This document shows positions 1 through 12,187 of a DNA stretch of 64,000 bases, piece after piece. The translations under genes were made by a program, and so were the position numbers. The stretch lies in NCBI GenBank assembly GCA_033558025.1, contig JAUCEF010000009.1, positions 1,364,001 through 1,428,000 on the forward strand, in the 5' to 3' direction. Under the pieces are notes generated by a model. It was not told where the DNA came from, did no database searches, and saw nothing but the letters and a program-made list of their open reading frames with translations. The first letter of the stretch is position 1, and the number at the start of each line of letters is the position of its first letter. Source of the DNA: Phytophthora sp. 'mugwort'. Its lineage: Eukaryota > Oomycota > Peronosporomycetes > Peronosporales > Peronosporaceae.

Positions 1-196
1 TATTTGAGACGTTGGGTAACGTGGAGTCGGTATCCATGTGACTGCAGTCTGACGACGTAACACTATGGGAAGTTCGGGTTCTTTTAAACGCACTGCTCAA
101 AGAAAAAACAGCGTTAAAGCGTTATCTGGGTACATTTGTGTGGGTGTGTTCGTGTAATGTTTTTTGTGCTTTTTTAAAACAATATATATTTAAGGT

Positions 197-590
197 GCTA
201 CGGCTAATATTGTGGCTAGTCCGGATTTTGAGTCTGCTTGCGTAAAAATACAGACTGGCAAACATCATCTCATGAGTCGTCAAGAGAAGCATGCCGCTCA
301 ACCGTTTGAGCGGCAACCCGCTACAATCGCAACTTCTGAGAGCGCGAAGAAGGTCAACTTTGCTGCATCGGTTTTAAAGAAGGCTCGACTCGAATAAAAA
401 CAGTACTTACGACCAAGTCAACACGATTCCGCCGACGTCCAACCTTGCGGATCGCTTGTTCAGTGTGGCTCGTGCTACGTACGGTATTGACCGCCACTCG
501 CTGCTACCCGTTTCGCTTGAGATGATTCTATTTCTTAGAGCTAATGAGAGCTACAGGGATGTTCAAACTGTTCATGAGTGCATTGACTAG
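197..590 (+). pseudogene. hAT-type transposase C-terminal fragment
   Basis: Two overlapping reading frames together give the end of a hAT transposase. The first frame runs to a stop near 397. The second (about 402-590) contains NLADRLFSVARATYG followed by LPVSLEMILFLRAN, the pattern of the hAT C-terminal dimerisation region. The same region recurs in the fuller copy at 11.6-12.1 kb as NIVERLFGVAKHTLS. One frameshift separates the two parts, and nothing upstream in the window supplies the catalytic core, so this is a dead 3' fragment. Assignment by family pattern only. Confidence 0.6.
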
Positions 591-627
591 AAGATTTACC
601 CATTATGTACCCATTAGTGCCATTAAT

Positions 628-649
628 ATGCATAATGAACATTATGCAT
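628..649. repeat. short perfect inverted repeat
   Basis: Two 10-base arms (628-637 and 640-649) are exact reverse complements with a 2-base centre. A further partial copy of the same word lies near 672-685. It sits in AT-rich sequence between the hAT tail and the LINE reverse transcriptase. No function is evident. Confidence 0.6.
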
Positions 650-739
650 GTAAGGTTTGTCTTATTCCTAAATGCATAATGCATGGACGGATAATTTTTT
701 GACATGAGATTAATGCCATTATCGGGAGCCCTGATCATA

Positions 740-1205
740 CAGTAGCTCGGGAATCCCTGTTTTTATCCCTACTCAAGTTTGGATTTTCAGAAAGGTTTGT
801 CAATATGATCCGGAGATTGCATGAAGGAACGACGGCACCAGTTTTTAGTCAATGGCGAGCTTTCGGAACCACAGGATGTTCGGTCGGGGATCCGGCAGGG
901 CTGCCCGTTAGCGCCTCTGCTGTTTATTCTAGCGGCAGAGATGCACTGGCAATTAGACAGGATAAAGAGCTCACAGGAATAATGATCCCAGGGGGGAAAG
1001 GATCACGGCATAAATTGTCGGCTTTTGTGGACGACTCGACGGTGTTTTTAAAGGAAGCGCAGCAACTACCGAGAGTGATATAAATAGTGGAGGATTTGGG
1101 CAGGCTATCAGGACTACAAGTACAGCCAACAAAGAGTCATCTTAACTTCCTAAGCACGGCCATCAATCTCCAGGAATACGGCGGCATACCGGTGCTAGCG
1201 CACTT
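740..1205 (+). pseudogene. LINE reverse transcriptase fingers-palm fragment
   Basis: Frame-shifted coding sequence of a non-LTR retrotransposon reverse transcriptase. [16 protein letters not shown] is followed in another frame by [20 protein letters not shown], a classic LINE RT block. The active-site block FVDDSTVFL lies at about 1024-1050, and GRLSGLQVQPTKSHLN follows to about 1150. At least two frameshifts break it. It ends abruptly near 1205, where sequence of the opposite orientation begins. It most likely belongs to the same element as the 1796-3880 segment. Confidence 0.75.
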
Positions 1206-1795
1206 AAGACTAACCCTTTGGTGATCCGATGGGAACGCTGGTTCAGCCACTGAGACCCATTGAACCTTGGCCGTCCAAACTTGCGGCACGTAAATTCTAT
1301 CAATCCTGCTCGCTGACTCCACTCCCCAATACGTGTAAAATCCGTCGGGTCCGGCTTGTCACTATCCTCTTCTGCTTGATCCTCTAATGTTCGGGCAGCT
1401 TCCAGTTGTAACTGTCTAGGCAACTTACCTAATTCTTCACTTTCTGGGCGCGCTGATCTGTGCCCCCCCAGTCGATCCATACTGGGCTCTGAACGCTGTT
1501 GAATCTCCGGCAAGTATCACGTCCTTAGTTTGTTGTGGCCACTCCTGCAGCCCTGCAAAGAACTGTTCTCGTTCATGATGTCCGTTCGGCACGTAGACAT
1601 TAATCAGTAGAAGATCTCCAACCGTTACAGCCATTGCCCGGTTCGTCCATCGCCTTGTTGCCAGGGTTGGACTGCTCTCGCTTCTCCGGGGTTGATCAAT
1701 ATCGCCACTCCACCAGTCTTTGCCTGGTGAATACTCCAGTAGGATAATGGTGGCCCCCCTTGACGGGGAAACAGTGCGCTAATTTGGCTACGAGG
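1137..1795 (-). pseudogene. LINE AP-like endonuclease fragment, inverted
   Basis: On the minus strand this stretch reads as an exonuclease-endonuclease-phosphatase domain of a LINE. In order it shows AKTGGVAILINPG, LLINVYVPNGHHEREQFFAG, DVILAGD, SRIDRIYVP and the C-terminal SDHQRVSL, which holds the catalytic Asp-His pair. Frameshifts occur at about 1640, 1500 and 1320. It lies head-to-head with reverse transcriptase pieces of plus orientation on both sides, so the element has been internally rearranged. Confidence 0.75.
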
Positions 1796-3880
1796 TCGGA
1801 ACTGGAAATCTGACAGACGTCAACTGGGCGGGGAGGATCCGAGCCATTTAGCGAAGACTGGCGACGGCAACGCAACTATCCACCAGTGCTGACACTCGAG
1901 CGACGATCCTGAGCGTTATAATGGTGCCACCACTGTTGTTCACAGCAGCGGTATTTGACATGCCGAAATGGGCGATTTCCCAGATCTGCAATCTACAAAA
2001 ACAATTTCTGGGGCATCACTCAAGAGCGACAGAGACAAGCACAAAATGAACTCGGGGCTGGTGTATGCGCCACGACAAGCAAGAGGAGTGGGGCTAGCAT
2101 CGGTGCAGGTAGCGTGTAAAACCCAGCGCGGCAAACACAATGTAGTGGCTAATGCAGAGAAAGGATGTGTATTTTGCAGCGTGGAAAGCCTGGATGTCCG
2201 AGGAGCAACTCAGGACTGGACTGATGGATGGAGTAAGGTCGCGGAAGGACTTCAAGCGATGGATGAACCAGGGCCGACAGACCCCGGGCAACCTGTTACA
2301 CCAGCTTATGGGAGAGTGGATTCAACCACAGGCAGACATCACAGCGGATCAAATACAGAAGTATTAACAGGAGATGAGCGAGTTTGAAACGGAGGCGATA
2401 AGTAGGACGGCGAGAGATGAATGGATCCTCGAGTTGCCGCGAGAGCTACCTCAGCCGAGACTAGAAATGACAATGGAAGAAGACGATTCTGGCCGACTTA
2501 TTGCTGGTGTAACAACGCGTGGATAGTGGATAAAGAGGGGCGAATACTACATAGTAAGAAGTTCGACAAAATAAGGGTCTGCTTGATAGCTGAATTAAAC
2601 ATTCCGCGCACTGGAAAACGGGCATACACGATCAAGATACCAGCATTCAGCGATACAGCGCATCAACAGGCCAAACTGAGAAGATGGGCGCTGGTGATCC
2701 TGATGAATTTGCCCGCCATGAAACCAAAAGGAGGACTACAGACCAGCAGGGAGATACAGATACGTCATCCAACATAATTACAGCGCAATTATGTATGGGA
2801 AGTAGTTGGGGGAGGACGAGTGGTAAAAACAATGGTGGGATCCCAATGAAGCCCGCAAAGTACTATCGAGGTACCAACAGTGGAGTGATAGAATTCATTG
2901 TAATGTCCGCGTGACAGAGGCGGAGACCAATGAGACAGAAGCATACAGACAGAAAATTCAGAAATATCAGCAAATGGGAGTATCGTTTTCTACGCACACC
3001 CGCTGATTCACGGTATTCTTTGGAGTGTACCCGAAAATATTGCCAACAAACATGTAGGGGTTGCGTTAAAAAACAGCTATTCAAGAGGTTCAAAGGTGAC
3101 GGCGGGGAGCTGGATAAGTTTCTCAGCAGACTGACAGAAGTAGTGCGGATTAGAGAGTGGCAAGCGGCGGCGATGCAGCAAATATTATCGCAAGTGTGGG
3201 ATCACAACAACGAATTGACGGAATACCAAGTATGGGTCACGTATCGTATCTTGGTGCGGCAACTTAATCTCTACCACGAAGGCATGCATCACGACAATAG
3301 CTGTAGGAAGTTGCGAGAATGCAAGGGCACCAAATAAACGATAGAACATATATTCTGGGAGAGTAAGTGTGCCCAGGCATCCTGGCAGCAGTGGACAGGA
3401 GAGATATGGGATATCCGGAATCTCACAGGATTAAGACTCAACTGTGCCAACAGAAAGGCACCAAACCTGTCTAAGAAAACCAAGGAGAGCATCAGCAGCA
3501 CCTATCCAGATGAAGAGAAGGAGCTACGGCAGAATTGAAGAGGATATGGCACATATTGAGCAGCGTTTGTGCCACAAGCCCTTGGATCCACAGAAACCGC
3601 GTAGTGTTTCAGCAGGAGGAAATGACAGCGGAGGCAAGCGCAGAGGAATTCTGGAAGACAGCGATGCAGCAGTTGCGGGCACTCGCGAAACGAGAACGAA
3701 GACGACCGGAGAAACAAATACAAGGGATACGTTTTTGCTATGCCTCGAGGCATTGGAGGTTCACCTAAGAGCAGTTACCAAAGGTGACGAGCCCCGTACA
3801 ACCACCGGACCCCAAAACGGCGCCGGCGTTGCTAACCAGGCTTAGGAAGTACCGGACATCTAGTCGTATTCGATAAGACC
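1796..3880 (+). pseudogene. LINE RT thumb and C-terminal region
   Basis: This continues a LINE ORF2 on the plus strand. IMVPPLLFTAAVFDMPKWAI (about 1918-1977) is the RT thumb, and YFAAWKAWMSEEQLRTG follows near 2167. A long tail ends in a Cys/His segment around 3299-3375 (SCRKLREC, then IEHIFWESKC). After it come RNRVVFQQEEMTAEASAEEF and LRALAKRERRRPEKQ (3590-3720), typical of the extreme C-terminus of oomycete LINEs. Stops at 3337 and 3536 and several frameshifts show it is inactive. The coding signal fades at about 3880. Confidence 0.7.
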
Positions 3881-4290
3881 AAATAGATCAGTCTGCCTCT
3901 CTCTCTGATTCCGCGGGAAGCTTCACTCAGTAGGCATAAATTTAAATTGTTTTCGTACTTAACACGTTTAACACAAGAAATTGGAAGAAAGCCTTCCCAC
4001 TGACCAAAATCGCCTTGACCTCGAATTGACCGTCGGGCCTCGAATTGACCGTTCCCAGTACATTAACTTTTGCGGAACTATAGTTCTTGATCTAAATATC
4101 CCTTCTCGGCAAATGACCATCATCTGAAAACTCGATTTTTTCTCTTTTAAAGCCATGTTTTTCAGGTACATTTCCTGGAGGCACGAAAGGAAATGGTCTT
4201 TTACACATATAAACAAAAAATCGATGTGATACACATATTCTGTATGATCCCCATTTGCGAGCTCCCCAATTCATTAAGACACGAAAGCCA
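3881..4290. other. no gene seen
   Basis: AT-rich sequence without a convincing reading frame. A 14-base phrase (ctcgaattgaccgt) is directly repeated around 4020-4052. Short open frames here show no family pattern. Confidence 0.5.
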
Positions 4291-4329
4291 AGCTAGTTTA
4301 AGGGGGGGGGGCTATCTCTACAAGACTCT

Positions 4330-6630
4330 ACACGACAACATGACCGCCCAAGCGCCTGACAAGACCACCGGAGCCCCTTCGGAGGGGCTCCTACGATGCC
4401 TCCTGCTCCGGCTATTCCTGCTCCCGCCGATGTATCGGCGGCGCCGTGACCCCGACTGTGGAAGTCGTCGACGTTACCGCTGACACAGCTGCGTGGACGA
4501 CGTCTCCGGCTCGCTCGACCACCGAGCTCCCCCCCCCTTCCATCCGTGCGTCCAAACGAGTGGCGAAGCGCAAGGCGGTCTCGGCGGCGAAGAAGGAGAA
4601 GGGAAAAAAGAAGTTGGCTCGGAGAACCTCTCCTTCTTCCGCTCACAAATCCACGAGCACCGACGAACGCACGACGACTGCGATGATCCCAATGGAGGGT
4701 TCTCCTCCAAGCACGGAGCAACGTATCGGGTCTACGACACGATAGCCGACGGGCTTCGACCACACCGACTTCATGTCATCGTTCCACCCAGGGGTCGTCA
4801 CCAGGGCGCGCGTTCCTGTCGAGATTCCTGTCGCGACGTCGTCCGCGGCCGTATCATCCCCAAGTATCCAAGACGAGCTACAGTTAGATGAATAGTCTCA
4901 GAGGACCCGTCCAAGGCGTGCGCCACTCGCTGACTTTGCTTACGAACCCGAATGACCAAGGCGAGCTTCCAAGTGGCAGTGTCCGGCAACTGACAAGCGC
5001 CAGTTTCCCGGAGCAACCTTAGAAGGCCAAGGGCGGCTACCATTCTCCTCAAGCCCATAGGTTAGCTGCAAGCCGAATGTTCAAGGGGATCAATCCGTCC
5101 AAAGGTAAGCCTGCCTCTCCTATGTAATTTGTGCTAGGCTTGCGTGAAGCGGAATGCGTTGGGCTCAAGACTTCCCTGGAGGTACGGATGGTCGTATTAT
5201 CCGGTCGTACTGGGTTAAAGAAGTCTGACTATCCTTCACTCTGCGAGGAGAACGAGCAGGACTCGCTGGAGGCGGGTCCTCAAATGCTAACTTTGATAGC
5301 GACTTCGTCGGCTACTCTTCCGAAGGCAACCACTGGCTGTCGGTCGTACGACGACACACTCGGCGGTATACACGGCCTGGCGAAGATGGGTGAGTAGATG
5401 TGGCATGACCACATGCTATTGATTACGGAACGGCTTCGCATCGTCACGTCAAAGAACAACTCGACCGACCCTGTGCGGATGCCATCGCGTGTGAAGCTAG
5501 TCCTGCTTTATGTGATCAAGTGGCTCGGCATGTCACTTGGGTATCTGTAGAGTGACGATCCAGCGTGGTGGACACACTGTCTCAGGCGACCCCGTCCACC
5601 TTCTAAGCCGATACATGGAGTTACGCGATCAGCAAAGGCCACGCCACGGCGGCAAGCAAGGACGCGGAGAGAAGAGCGTACCGGATGAGATTCGAGCCCT
5701 CATCCTATTAACCGACGAGGCGATAGCCATGTCTCCGTTTCATGGGAGGTGTGATGGGCTCAGGTGGAACTCGCGAACGCTGTGGGCAAGATCTACCACT
5801 GGTCCTCTAGCGACATCCCTCGTTGATGAAGGGGTGGGCTCATGAAACTTATTCAGGCGCAGAGGCGGGACTCGGTTATTCGTCGTGGTGGCAGGAGCTG
5901 AAGGGACGAGGTGGTGACGACTCTCTGTCACTTCGGTATCACGATTGGAATAAGCAAGATAATAGATTGTAAATTGACCCCCAATCATCGAACCAGGAAA
6001 GTTTAATCCTCGCCGTCCGTGTCCACGGCTCTACGACGGGAGGCGATGCGGGTGGGATGGGGTTTGAAGTTCCTCGTTCGTCGCGGCTACAAACGCGGAT
6101 TTCTGATAAAGCACCGTTCGAGAACCCTTGTTGGACCCCATTCCATACCCAAGTTCGCGCACCCCGCGCGATCAAAATACGTCAGTCGGGCCCGTCGCTG
6201 CGGTTATCACGTCAGGCCTGCGACCTCATCGGCTGCTGAGCGTCAACCGGCTATACAGCCACCCGCACCTATGGTGGCCATAGAACCTAGGACGACTCGA
6301 ACGGCCGTACAGCCACCTGAACATGATATGGCTGTACAGCCTAGAGAAGAATCAACACCCGAGATGGCCATACAGCCTAGGGCACCTCCAGTACCGGTCA
6401 TGGCCATATAGCCTAGGGAAGTCCAAACGGATATACAGTCAGATGGTACGCGAACATGCACACAACCCGTTGCTGATGCAACACACACAACACATGCTGT
6501 AATAACTACTGCAGGCTGCTCAGGTAACTGCCAACGAAGTCCGTCGCGCTACAGCCACCGAAGCGCCTCGTCGGCTGTCACTGATCAAGGCCTTAGCGAA
6601 GGTCGGCCCTGCAATTTCCAACGTCGGCCT
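4330..6630 (+). pseudogene. possible gag-like ORF1 region of a retroelement
   Basis: The plus strand carries a run of broken frames. An early frame (4446-4891) is basic and Ser/Thr-rich (KRVAKRKAVSAAKKEKGKKK). Later frames (5131-5397, 5537-5845, 6019-6411) show no domain I recognise. The region leads directly into a reverse transcriptase of DIRS-like type, so it is plausibly the first ORF of that element. This is inference from position and composition; no capsid motif or zinc knuckle is visible. Confidence 0.35.
6246..6440 (+). repeat. degenerate tandem repeats encoding (A/V)xQP motifs
   Basis: The frame 6019-6411 repeats short units that translate as PAIQP, TAVQP, MAVQP and MAIQP at irregular spacing. 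At DNA level they appear as variants of ggccatacagcc. This is an internal proline-rich repeat of the gag-like frame. Confidence 0.6.
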
Positions 6631-6633
6631 TTC

Positions 6634-7640
6634 TTGCGTCCAGGCAGACGTCAAGCGGCACCGAGTTTTCTACTCATCGCACCTCTGCAACGTACGTTGT
6701 CTGAATTTTGTGCACTGGATGCAGATGCCTTTGCCGGCGCTCGTGGAGATTGTTCGCAGACAGACGGAAACGGAGTACCGCCCCAAAAAACATGTGGCTC
6801 CGGCAGTGTTCGGGCTAGAGTGCAAGGATTACCAGCAATAGGAGAAACTGCTAGGTATAGCAGCAGACGTTGTGCGATGGAGCTCAAGAAGGACGTCCCG
6901 CTTCAATCGCAATCACCAGCAAACCATGGATCGACGGTTGAGAGGGTGAACATTCTGCGTAAGAACGTCCGAAATGAGCAAGACGTGTGGAGATGCCTTT
7001 TACTGGACATGGACCTCCTTCCTTTGTGGCCCGAAGTGTTCGTGAGTAAATTCGGGATCGTATACAAAGCGGGTGGTTGTCCACGGTCATCTGGAAGGAC
7101 TATCCACGATCTCTCGTTCCCAGAGGGGCTCAACCAACGAGCCTACAGACAAGGACGCTATCCCAAAGACCGACTATCGATCCTGTGACGCTGTCGCCTC
7201 CGCGATACTGCGGACGAAGCGGGAACATCCAGACGCCGAGGCCAAGATCATGGCAGGCGACGTGACTTCAGCGTTTCGCAACGTTAGTATTCACAGCCGC
7301 AGCTGAACCTGTTTACTGGTTGCATTGAGGCTGAAAATGCACTCGTCATTGAGCTTGCGTGACCATTCGGATGGGCGGTTTCCCCCGGCGAATAAGTTAT
7401 CGGTGGGGCGATAGCATTTGTGCACGGATCACATTGCAACAGGCAAAACCGAAGGGGATTATTCAAATCTGATATTGGGTCCAATTGCGATGACATAGAA
7501 CGTTCGCTGCGCTATACCGGTGCGCAGAACGTACAACGGCATATGCAGCTTGAACTCGAAGACACGGAACTGCGACGCGCTGTGGAGTTGCGCCAGGGAG
7601 CGCCAAGCGGATGTAGTTGGCGATGGACAAGGCTATGACC
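6634..7640 (+). pseudogene. DIRS-like reverse transcriptase fragment
   Basis: Several frames together give a reverse transcriptase that differs from the LINE, copia and gypsy types nearby. It shows VFVSKFGIVYKAGG, GRTIHDLSFPEG, IPKTDYRSCDAVASAIL, then MAGDVTSAFRNVSIHS (about 7250-7300), followed by ALVIELA with PFGW and GGAIAFVHGSH. Polar residues around DVxxAFRN and the PFGW block suggest the DIRS/tyrosine-recombinase retroelement group. A tyrosine recombinase of matching type lies far downstream at 57.95-58.74 kb, but the two are not one element here. Frameshifts and stops show decay. The family assignment is moderate. Confidence 0.5.
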
Positions 7641-9800
7641 GACGAAGCGCCGAGACCTACTTAGAGCAACAAGTCGATGGATAAGTTGGCAAAAAGATCG
7701 AAGACCAACAACAAAAAGACAAACCAGAAGAAAAAAAACAAAAGCAAAATATGATGTAGGATCGGCATGAGCTGGAGACGGCGATGAACAAGGAAGAGCC
7801 CGTCGCGCGCATGCGTGTACGCAATATGGACGTCAAGCACGTCACGGTGGCCGGAGTGAACGCGGTCTTGCTCAACGATCCGGAGAATTACCGCGAGGCG
7901 ATGAGAGCCCTCGCGCGGAGAGTTGACAGCAAGCCATCAGGGACGAGATCGAGCCACTGTAGCACAACGCCACGTGGACGGTGGTCAAGAAGCTACTCGA
8001 TGCGAAGCTTCTGCACAGCAATGGGTTTTTAAGTTTAAGAGACACGCCGACGGCAGAACCGAGCATTTCAAAACCCGCTTGGTGGCTCGCGGCGACTAGC
8101 AGGTTCACAGTGTGGAGTACACTGTCCAAGAGCGACGCCCAGTTTGCCCTTTGGGCAGAAGGAGCTCGGCGACTCCCTTCGATTGTTGCTCTACCAGCCA
8201 TCTTCGCGGAAGTCGATATGCACATGGAGCGCAATCTTCGCTTCGAAATCGCGAAGCTCAAGGCGAATAGACAACTGCCTCCTGGCTTCCGCCCTCGCCC
8301 CCGGGTCCACCCATCATTCTCCTCCGAGCGCTGCAGACCTCCCCAAACGTGGCTCAGGTTCTGCAGCAGTTCAGGATCATCGCTTGAGCTTAGTGGCTGA
8401 TCCGTTATCCCTGACCTATTGCCGAGAGGCACGGGGCGACGCGGCCGCGGGATCGCCGAACGCGTCCGGTACATGCACGTTCTATGCAGTTCTCGAGATG
8501 GTGTCCAGTAATGTAATTCTGGTGGTGTCTCGCTTCTGAGGAGTCCCCACGCGCCACGGGGATGTACCGAGCGCCTATGTTAAGGCGAAGAAGGAGGACG
8601 ACCTGGTGATACTGCTCCACATTCCGCAAGGGATGGGAAGTTTATGGAGGAGCAGCTAAGAATGTTGGGTGCAAAAGACAAGAGGGAGCCCTCACTGACA
8701 ATAAAGCTGGGACTGTACTGGTTGAAGCAGCCGGGGAGATTGTGGAACCAACTGTTGCACAACATCCTCGTGTCGTTGGGGTTTCACAAGTGCTACACGG
8801 ACAGCTGCTTGCATATCAAAAGCGAGAAGGACGGCAAGACACTCGTAAGGATCTACCTAGACGACTTGCTCGGGACAAGCACCGACGTGGCGAAGGTGGG
8901 CAAGTTTTTCGCGGACATGCAGGGTGTAGAGCTTAAGGGCTTGGATATTCTCTCGAAGTTGTTCGGGGTCGCGTTTAAGTACGACAGCGCCAGCGGGTGG
9001 AACTCAACCAGGAACAATTGTTCGAGGGAATGTTTTTGTGAAATTTGAGTAGGACACGGCGGCTGCGGTGCGCACGCCAATAGGCGCTGAGCAAGTCGGC
9101 AAGGAACTAGGTGATCTGTTGCCAACCGGAGCGGCGGGCATGTCAAGAAACCAACGGTGCTGACTTTCCAGTCTTTAGTCGGCAGTCTGCTGTGGATCGC
9201 CCGATGCACCAGGCGGGATATCGCATTCGCTGCACATCGGGCGATGCGACATTCGCACGCACCGCGAGAGGCCGATTGGCGGCTAACTAAGATGGTCACG
9301 AGATATCTTAAGGGCGCGAACAAACACAAGTTCGTTATGAATTCTGGACAAAACTGCCGTGGACAAAGGACGACGTTTTTGTGGAGGCGTTCAGCGACCC
9401 CGACTACGCTACGGACAAGACGGACAGGAAGTCAGTAACCGGCGGCATACTCATGATTGCCGGTATCGTGGTTGAGAGGGATATAAGAAAAGCAAAATGC
9501 GTGGCACTTCAACCATCGAGGCAGAGTCCGTGGCACCCTACAGACGACCGACGAGAAGCTTGGCATCATTGAGTTGTGAAAGAGATCGGTGTAAAGATGC
9601 GCGTGTAGTCGATGCTACATGTCGACAATCAGGCTGCCATTGGTTAGACTGAGGGCGAGGACACGCTTCAAACACATTAATGTGCGGTACACGTTCATGA
9701 AGGACTTCGTTAAGCAGAAAGTGCTCAAGCTTGCGTACTGAGAGTCTAAGTTCATGCAGGCGGATATCCTTACCAATATCCACATCAATACCTACATCGT
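7640..9800 (+). pseudogene. Ty1/copia pol fragment (RT and RNase H)
   Basis: The segment opens with the copia linker and RT start (LNDPENYREAMRA near 7872, then TWTVVKK and DAKLLHS). A divergent stretch covers about 8250-8540. RT resumes with LYWLKQPGRLWNQLLHNILV and the active-site block IYLDDLLGTST (Asp-Asp at about 8859-8864). The RNase H part follows: SLVGSLLWIARCTRRDIAFA at 9170-9230, SDPDYATDKTDRKSVTGG at 9395-9440, and LHVDNQAAIG near 9615. Many stops and frame changes make it inactive. No LTRs were found around it. Confidence 0.8.
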
Positions 9801-10370
9801 CCGCTATCTCTTGTTCGCTGATGGCTTCGCGATAGCTTCTTCAACAACGTTAGCATCCCAGAGACGGTTATTGTACTCCAAAACAAAAGTGTCTCGACCG
9901 TCATCGGGTACAGCGCGGGAATCCAGCTCAAATCCAGTCTTAGACTTCTTCGCGCGATAGCCGTTCTTTAGAGCGACGGTGTAACAGCAATAACACCCAT
10001 CTAGTGGGTGCCTGATTCTGTCCAGGTATCAAAGAGGAGACCAAATTGTCTGTCTCTAAGACGAATCTTATTGTTCTCGCGCACCTTCTTTTTTAGTATG
10101 TGGAGGTATACCTTAACCGTTTTGGCACTGATGAGCTTGGGAGTCGTATACTGGCGGGTCCTTGTTTCTCATAGAACGATAGCTCACGCCGTTTTTGGAC
10201 AATCCAATCCATCCAGCAAAACGGGTCGAGCGCATTATTATCCATGGCCACAACCAGGCCCTCCGAAATAATGATTGTATTAAAACGTCAATACAGTATT
10301 TACCACTCAATAAGTGATTTTAGAAAAAGCTGCTGTTGGGACCAGTAATTTAGTTATAATTAGTTTTAAC
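9800..10370 (-). other. unassigned, weakly coding on the minus strand
   Basis: The minus strand carries fragments such as SRAVPDDGRDTFVLEYNN (near 9850-9910) and a 65-residue frame at 10113-10310. They look like coding remnants but match no family I can name. There are several stops. Treat this as a gap between the copia and hAT elements. Confidence 0.3.
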
Positions 10371-10520
10371 CGATATTTGTTTTTTTACAGAGAAGTTGTC
10401 CACGACCGTCCTCCACATCCACCAGTTTTACGTAAATACGCCCTAGCTTTGGGTGGCTGCAGAGCTAGAGCTTGCGGTGTGTCGAGCATCTGCCTAAATG
10501 GTCCCATTCTCGCTTTCACC

Positions 10521-12187
10521 ATGGCCCAAGCAATCCACTTCACGACCAAACAGGTCTGCGCCCACTTCTCCGCGCCGGTGCTTGATGCTCAAGAGAAGCA
10601 AACGGAGCAGTTTCGCTGCCAGTGCAGCACCCCGTTCGCAAGAAAACCTGAAGACAACATCTTCAGTCACGTGTTGAAGCACGATGACGAGCAGCGGGTT
10701 GACTCCGGCACACTCGTGACATTCTTCAACCAGAAGAGCCAGACCGTGCACGTCTGGATGACTTCGTAACGGAGTGCAACCTGCCGTTTTCGTTCTGCGA
10801 AGATCCCACCGTCGACAAGTACACCGTCATGAAGCGGATTTCCACCGAAACGCTGCTGAAGTACGCTTCCTTGCTCACTAAGAAAGTCGAGATTGTGAAC
10901 GGCGACCGACATCCTCCCTGCTATATTTGGAATCATCATTGACGGGTATAGTTTCCATTCGGAGCATTACGAAGCCGCCTTGTCGTGTTCGAGCATGACC
11001 AGCGCTTGGAGAAGGTGCTACATGCGATGGCCCCGCTTGTGAACGGAGATGCTGAAGACCACACGGAGAGAGTCATGTTGCTTTTCTCAAGGGCATTCTC
11101 CCTTTTTTCAACGAGACATCAGCTGCATCTCTCTCCTCATCACAGATAACTGTTCTGTAAACACGAGGCTTTCCAATTTGCTCCATTTTCCGTTTATTGG
11201 GTGCGCTAGCCATCGCCTGAATTTGGCGGTAAACCTGTTCCTAGTCGACTACGAACCCCACCTGGACCAGCTACAACAGCTCACGAAGAAGCTGCAAGGT
11301 CTTAACAACGCTGCATATCCCCGGTAATGTTTCGTTGCGAATTGGGCATTTATCTCTTTGGCTTTTTGCTTCTAAAATATATATTTGATTTTATAGAAAA
11401 ACGACGATTTGCGTCCTGTGATTCGCCAAGCGACAACGTGGAGCTCGATGTAGAAGATGATTTTGTCTCTAATGCCGTCGCGAAGACAATAAATTCGTCT
11501 GAAAAGCATGCTCATTGAGCTGGGCGACTTTCAGTCCGCGACTATGAAGCTGAAAGAGGACAGCGCGGCGCTTCTCGACGTGAGTGGCATCTTTGATGCG
11601 CTGGTCGAGAAGCACCAGTGGTAAGCAAGTACCTCGACACCGATGCTCTCGTTGTTAAGAATCCCGAGTTTGAAGGGGCATGCCTGTTGGCGTTGGCAGG
11701 CAAGACTGTCGAGTTAACGGAGGACCAGCTGATGATGTTACACCCGTTTGAGACAGTGGCTGTAGCTGAACCACCTCCTTTTATGGCAAGGGACGGACAC
11801 CATCAAGGCTTCGCAAATAAGGTGATTTCGGCGAGGAAGAATGAATGGACGACGCGGAAGCAGTTTGGAGGGGTTCGCGCCATCTCTCCAACTGCTAACA
11901 TCGTTGAGAGGCTTTTCGGGGTTGCCAAACACACGCTTTCGCACCATCGACAGGGGATACTTCCAGTGCACCTCGAGATGATCCTGTTCGAACCCGTCCC
12001 TCAACCTGACAGATGCTTTTGGAGTGCGAGCACCATGCCAAGTGGTGCATGCACCGTAGTCGTTGCCGAGGATGAAATGAAGATAAATGGTAATACAATG
12101 CCATTGATCCCAATAACTTACTTCGCTGTTCTTTCTTTCAAGCGCAATAGGTTATTTTTCGTAGTACCTGCAAATTTATTACAATGA
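10521..12187 (+). pseudogene. hAT-like transposase with BED-type zinc finger
   Basis: Starting at the Met at 10521, the frame shows a C-x-C and H-x3-H pattern (FRCQCSTPF, then FSHVLKHDDE), a BED-like DNA-binding finger. A frameshift near 10750 leads to LDDFVTECNLPFSFCEDP. Next come IIDGYSFHSEHYEAAL (the first catalytic Asp region, about 10936-10980), LLITDNCSVNTRLSNLL with CASHRLNLAVN (11130-11240), a noncoding or frameshifted gap at 11330-11510, and the C-terminal dimerisation block NIVERLFGVAKHTLS in a 189-residue frame at 11618-12187. The domain order is complete but the frame is broken about four times. The copy at 197-590 is related. Confidence 0.7.

Noticed and set aside
4293..4763. 156-residue minus-strand frame, Arg-rich
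   Set aside because: Overlaps plus-strand frames of the gag-like region; composition is that of a shadow frame in GC-rich DNA and no motif is present.
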